From Rhodoferax sp. (GTDB lineage Bacteria > Pseudomonadota > Gammaproteobacteria > Burkholderiales > Burkholderiaceae_C), in the NCBI GenBank assembly GCA_030683195.1, contig JAUXQA010000252.1, positions 1-9,471 on the forward strand: 9,471 nucleotides of DNA, in the 5' to 3' direction. The notes beneath the pieces are model-generated. The model was not told the origin of the DNA. It saw nothing but the letters and a program-made list of their open reading frames with translations, and ran no database searches. Each line of letters starts with the position of its first letter. Position 1 is the stretch's first letter. The position numbers and the translations under genes were made by a program. Positions 6,953 through 9,471 of the stretch are shown here, in pieces.

Positions 6953-7315
6953 TCAGATCAGTTTGGACAGCGTCTCGGCGGCCCGCTTGATGTCCAGAAA
7001 AATCAGACCCAGCTTGGCGTTGGACTTGGCCAGCACGGTGAGCACAGCCTCAGGGCCGGCCGAACTCATGATCACGTATCCCCGCTCACCCTGAATCAAA
7101 ACCCGCTCCAGAGAACCACGCGCCAGTTCTCGCGCGGTGCGCTCACCCAAAGACAGCAGTGCGGCCGACATGGCGCCCATGCGGTCCTCGTCCATGCCGT
7201 GCGGCAGGGCTGAGGCAATCATCAGGCCATCGGTCGAAATCAGGGCCGAAGCCTCAATATCCGCCGTTGAACCGTTGAGGTCTTCCAGCGCCTGCTGGAA
7301 CATGTCGGTGCGCAT
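6953..7315 (-). CDS. Roadblock/LC7 domain protein (MglB-like), first gene of cassette
   Basis: A 120-residue single-domain Roadblock/LC7 protein, the fold of MglB, dynein light chain 7 and related small dimeric scaffolds or GTPase regulators. The whole domain is present: helix MFQQALEDLNGSTADIE, strand ASALISTDGLMIASALP (22-38), long helix DRMGAMSAALLSLGERTARELA (44-65), strand pair LERVLIQGERGYVIMSSAG (69-87), strand AVLTVLAKSNAKLGLIFLDI (90-109), and a last helix. The ATG at 7315 is chosen because AGGAG (7322-7326) lies 6 bp before it; the frame extends to a TTG at 7333, but that would place the ribosome site inside the gene. It follows an FNR-type box and opens the six-gene cassette. MglB normally regulates an MglA GTPase; none is encoded here, so the partner is either elsewhere or this roadblock serves only as a scaffold (inference). 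Confidence 0.92.
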   Translation of the reverse strand: MRTDMFQQALEDLNGSTADIEASALISTDGLMIASALPHGMDEDRMGAMSAALLSLGERTARELARGSLERVLIQGERGYVIMSSAGPEAVLTVLAKSNAKLGLIFLDIKRAAETLSKLI

Positions 7316-7321
7316 CGTCAA

Positions 7322-7326
7322 CTCCT
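7322..7326 (-). promoter_or_regulatory. Ribosome binding site deciding the roadblock start
   Basis: AGGAG on the minus strand with a 6-bp spacer to the ATG at 7315. It excludes the longer TTG start at 7333. Confidence 0.75.
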
Positions 7327-7346
7327 GAGCCAAAAAACAAGCGCTT

Positions 7347-7352
7347 ATTGGA
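7347..7352 (-). promoter_or_regulatory. Candidate -10 element of the sensory cassette promoter
   Basis: TCCAAT on the minus strand matches TATAAT at 4 of 6 positions, including the first T, both late A's and the last T. If it occupies -12 to -7, transcription starts near 7340 and the FNR-type box centre falls at -41.5. Poor on its own; the geometry is what supports it. Confidence 0.45.
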
Positions 7353-7374
7353 CAATGTTGAAGCCCGAGCGGTT

Positions 7375-7388
7375 TTGACCTGAATCAA
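7375..7388 (-). promoter_or_regulatory. FNR/Anr-type box upstream of the sensory cassette
   Basis: On the minus strand the site reads TTGAT-TCAG-GTCAA, against the FNR/Anr consensus TTGAT-N4-ATCAA: 9 of 10 defined bases match. It lies 59 bp upstream of the roadblock ATG and 47 bp downstream of the aroC stop, so it faces the cassette. Dnr/NnrR-type regulators bind the same sequence, so the signal could be low oxygen or nitric oxide. Confidence 0.6.
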
Positions 7389-7435
7389 TCTTTCTCAGAA
7401 TGATCCAGGCCCAGTCTGCAAGCCCTCAAAAGGAC

Positions 7436-8539
7436 TCACACTGGGTTGGCAGACGCCCGGATCGGAGCCAAACCCGCCACCACATCACCGCACTGGGCAC
7501 GGTGTCTGAGCGCGTGCTCCATGACCACCAGCGCCAGCATGGCCTCGGCAATGGGCGTGGCCCGAATACCCACGCAGGGGTCGTGCCGGCCTTTGGTAAT
7601 GACATCAGTAGCGTTGCCGGCCGTGTCAATGGACTCCCGGGGGGTCAGGATGGAGCTGGTCGGCTTGATGGCCATCGACACCTCCAGGTCTTGCCCCGTA
7701 CTGATGCCACCCAAAACACCGCCCGAGTTGTTGGACATGAAACCTTGCGGAGAGAGCGAGTCCCCATGGGTGGTACCGCGCTGGGCCACACTGGCGAACC
7801 CCGCACCAATCTCCACGCCCTTGACGGCATTGATGCCCATCATGGCGTAGGCAATGTCCGCATCCATTTTGTCAAACAGGGGTTCGCCCAAACCCACCGG
7901 CACGTTGGAGGCAGACACACGGATACGGGCGCCGCACGAGTCACCACCCTTGCGCAAGGCCTCCATGTAAATCTCCAGCGCAGAGACATCGGCCACCGGG
8001 GCAAAAAACGGGTTGGTGTGGCAGTAGTCCCACGACTCAAACCCAATGGCCTGTTCTCCAATCTGGGTCATGCAGCCCCGGAAGACCGTGCCGTATTTCT
8101 CGAACAACCATTTTTTGGCTATCGCACCGGCAGCCACCATGGGTGCGGTTAACCGGGCCGACGATCGACCGCCGCCACGGGGGTCCCGAATGCCGTATTT
8201 CTGGAAGTAGGTGTAGTCCGCGTGGCCGGGACGAAAGGTCTGCAGGATGTTGCCGTAATCCTTGCTGCGCTGATCGGTGTTCTTGATCAACAGGCAAATC
8301 GGGGTACCAGTGGTTTTGCCCTCGTACACGCCCGATAAGACTTCCACGGCGTCAGGCTCGTTGCGTTGCGTGACGAACTTGGAGGTGCCTGGACGCCTGC
8401 GATCCAGATCCGTCTGAATGTCCGCCTCGCACAGGCTCATGCCCGGCGGGCAGCCGTCAATCACGCAGCCAATGGCCGGACCGTGGGATTCACCAAAGTT
8501 GGTGACTGCGAATAGATTTCCAAAAGTGTTACCGCTCAT
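7436..8539 (-). CDS. aroC: Chorismate synthase
   Basis: Chorismate synthase, the last shikimate-pathway enzyme, converts 5-enolpyruvylshikimate 3-phosphate to chorismate using reduced FMN. The 367-residue length is typical. Diagnostic segments are present: the start MSGNTFGNLFAVTNFGESHG with His19, RRRPG (48-51), FRPGHADYTY with His106, RGGGRSSARLTAP (121-133), THGDS, the MSNNSGGVLGGISTGQ region (268-283), and GRHDPCVGIRATPIAEAM (317-334). The ATG at 8539 gives the canonical N-terminus, although no good ribosome site precedes it. The CBS-domain gene ends 52 bp upstream on the same strand, so the two may share a transcript. The unrelated sensory cassette begins 120 bp downstream behind its own FNR-type box. 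No terminator is evident after aroC, so some read-through is possible. Confidence 0.99.
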   Translation of the reverse strand: MSGNTFGNLFAVTNFGESHGPAIGCVIDGCPPGMSLCEADIQTDLDRRRPGTSKFVTQRNEPDAVEVLSGVYEGKTTGTPICLLIKNTDQRSKDYGNILQTFRPGHADYTYFQKYGIRDPRGGGRSSARLTAPMVAAGAIAKKWLFEKYGTVFRGCMTQIGEQAIGFESWDYCHTNPFFAPVADVSALEIYMEALRKGGDSCGARIRVSASNVPVGLGEPLFDKMDADIAYAMMGINAVKGVEIGAGFASVAQRGTTHGDSLSPQGFMSNNSGGVLGGISTGQDLEVSMAIKPTSSILTPRESIDTAGNATDVITKGRHDPCVGIRATPIAEAMLALVVMEHALRHRAQCGDVVAGLAPIRASANPV

Positions 8540-8591
8540 GGATCAAGATTATCCCAGAGCGGCACGCTTGAACCCGCCGACCGGTTGCGCT

Positions 8592-9050
8592 TCAGGGCGT
8601 CGGCGCGGCTTCTTCGCCTTCCGGCCAATCACGAATGTAGGCCTTGAGCATCTTGTTCTCGAAATTCTGGCTGTCCACCACGGTCTTGGCCACGTCGTAA
8701 AAACTGATCACGCCCATGAGCATGCTGTTGTTCATGACCGGCATGTAGCGCGCATGGCGCTCCAGCATCATGTGGCGCACCTGGTCCATTTCGGTTTCCA
8801 TGGTGCAAATTAAAGGGCCCGAATCCATGGCGCGGTAGACCGATGTGGTGCCAAAAGATCCGCCGTTTTTCACGGCCGCCTGAATCACCTCACGAAAGGT
8901 GAGCATGCCCACCACCCGTCCATGAGAAATCACGACGAGAGAGCCGATGTCTTTCTCGGCCATCAGCTTGGCTGCATCGGCCAGCGTGTCTTCAGGGGTA
9001 ATGGTAAAGAGCGTGCCGCCCTTGACACGCAAAATATCGCTGACTTTCAT
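8592..9050 (-). CDS. Two-CBS-domain protein
   Basis: A 152-residue protein consisting almost only of a tandem CBS (Bateman) module, which in other proteins binds adenine nucleotides such as AMP, ATP or SAM and reports energy state. CBS1 spans about 8-58 (TITPEDTLADAAKLMAEKDI, then GSLVVISHGRVVGMLTFREV), and CBS2 about 71-124 (MDSGPLICTMETEMDQVRHM, then RYMPVMNNSMLMGVISFYDV). No catalytic or transport domain is attached, so it presumably acts by binding a partner or ligand. The ATG at 9050 is chosen because AGGA sits 5 bp before it and MKVSDILR is the normal CBS lead-in; the frame continues upstream to 9101 without a ribosome site. It lies 52 bp before aroC on the same strand and diverges from the MetY-type gene. 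Specific partner unknown. Confidence 0.93.
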   Translation of the reverse strand: MKVSDILRVKGGTLFTITPEDTLADAAKLMAEKDIGSLVVISHGRVVGMLTFREVIQAAVKNGGSFGTTSVYRAMDSGPLICTMETEMDQVRHMMLERHARYMPVMNNSMLMGVISFYDVAKTVVDSQNFENKMLKAYIRDWPEGEEAAPTP

Positions 9051-9089
9051 AGTGTTCCTATTGAGGGCTGAATGCCCGACCAGACTTGA

Positions 9090-9095
9090 AATATA
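9090..9095 (-). promoter_or_regulatory. Possible -10 element for the CBS-domain gene
   Basis: TATATT on the minus strand matches TATAAT at 5 of 6 positions and would start transcription about 33 bp before the ATG at 9050. The -35 region (GCATCT around 9113-9118) is poor, so this is tentative. Confidence 0.3.
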
Positions 9096-9114
9096 GCCCA
9101 CAATAAGCTGCTAG

Positions 9115-9471
9115 ATGCCCCCCAAATCACCAAGGAGACCCCTGTCCGGCTACTCAGACCCTGGTTTTGACACCCTGGCCCTGCACGCAGGTGCCGCGCC
9201 CGACCCCGCCACCGGCGCGCGCGCCGTGCCGATTCACCTCACCACCTCGTTCGTATTTGAGTCCAGCGACCACGCTGCAGCCCTGTTCAACCTGGAGCGC
9301 GCCGGCCATGTGTACTCACGGATCAGCAACCCGACCAACGCGGTGCTGGAGCAGCGCGTGTCGGCGCTTGAAGGCGGCATCGGTGCTGTCAGCACGGCCA
9401 GCGGGCAAGCGGCCCTGCACCTGAGCATTGCCACGCTCATGGGGGCTGGCTCCCACGTCGTGGCGAGCACC
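9115..9471 (+). CDS. metY: O-acetylhomoserine sulfhydrylase (MetY type), 3' partial
   Basis: The N-terminal part of a PLP-dependent Cys/Met metabolism enzyme. It best resembles O-acetylhomoserine aminocarboxypropyltransferase, which makes homocysteine from O-acetylhomoserine and sulfide. Visible: GFDTLALHAGAAPDPATGAR, AVPIHLTTSFVFES, HVYSRISNPTNAVLEQRVSALEGG, and ASGQAALHLSI, where the SGQAA turn forms part of the PLP phosphate site. The lysine that binds PLP lies beyond the window end; about 110-119 residues of an expected ~430 are seen. The start is ambiguous. ATG at 9115 is in frame but has no ribosome site and adds a basic, Pro-rich leader (MPPKSPRRP). CTG at 9142 follows AAGGAG (9132-9137) and gives the more usual family N-terminus, (M)SGYSDPGFD. 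O-succinylhomoserine sulfhydrylase (MetZ) is the alternative call. Confidence 0.88.
   Translation, partial: MPPKSPRRPLSGYSDPGFDTLALHAGAAPDPATGARAVPIHLTTSFVFESSDHAAALFNLERAGHVYSRISNPTNAVLEQRVSALEGGIGAVSTASGQAALHLSIATLMGAGSHVVAST
9132..9137 (+). promoter_or_regulatory. Ribosome binding site within the 5' end of the MetY-type gene
   Basis: AAGGAG lies 4 bp before CTG 9142 and 17 bp inside the reading frame from ATG 9115. It is the only good Shine-Dalgarno sequence near this gene's beginning and favours initiation at the CTG. Confidence 0.5.

Noticed and set aside
7400..8152. Plus-strand open frame of 250 codons opposite aroC
   Set aside because: Opposes an unmistakable chorismate synthase and has His/Gly-rich shadow composition.
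8540..8554. GGAT...ATCC inverted repeat just before the aroC start
   Set aside because: Only four paired bases per arm and no match to a known operator.
9065..9077. GGGC-TGAAT-GCCC hairpin between the CBS and MetY-type genes
   Set aside because: A 4-bp stem is within chance for GC-rich DNA and too small to support a riboswitch or operator.

Overview
This is a GC-rich, densely coded piece of a proteobacterial chromosome. A Bug/TctC-type binding protein next to amide hydrolases, the form of AroC, and an Aer-type PAS protein together suggest a beta-proteobacterium of the order Burkholderiales, probably Comamonadaceae (Rhodoferax/Polaromonas-like). That placement is inference from protein style; there is no rRNA in the window. 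No tRNA, rRNA, CRISPR array, insertion sequence or phage gene was seen.

Left block (1-3433, + strand): a compact catabolic operon. It encodes the end of a TctC/Bug-family periplasmic binding protein, an M20 metallo-amidohydrolase starting 2 bp later, and an amidase-signature (Ser-cisSer-Lys) hydrolase. Together they look like capture and hydrolysis of an amide- or N-acyl-containing organic acid. The substrate cannot be read from the sequence. A 108-bp convergent gap with only weak hairpins follows.

Middle block (7315 down to 3542, - strand): six tightly packed genes, with two ATGA start/stop overlaps and gaps of 11, 12 and 30 bp. In transcription order they encode a Roadblock/LC7 protein, a stand-alone Aer-like PAS protein, a PhnD-like ligand-binding protein without signal peptide, a helical 194-aa protein with a CxxCH motif, a 305-aa protein with a degenerate receiver-like N-terminus and an unrecognised C-terminal domain, and a 206-aa protein with a second Roadblock-like region. 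None has an evident export signal or membrane segment, so this reads as a cytoplasmic sensory or scaffold complex. An FNR/Anr-type box lies upstream of the first gene at the spacing of a class II FNR promoter, so expression under low oxygen is a reasonable hypothesis. I know of no characterised system with this gene set. It is the most interesting part of the window.

Right block (7436-9471): housekeeping genes. These are aroC (chorismate synthase, - strand), a two-CBS-domain protein upstream of it on the same strand, and divergently on the + strand the beginning of an O-acetylhomoserine sulfhydrylase (MetY type), cut by the window end. The start of the last gene is ambiguous: an ATG at 9115 without a ribosome site, or a CTG at 9142 just behind AAGGAG.
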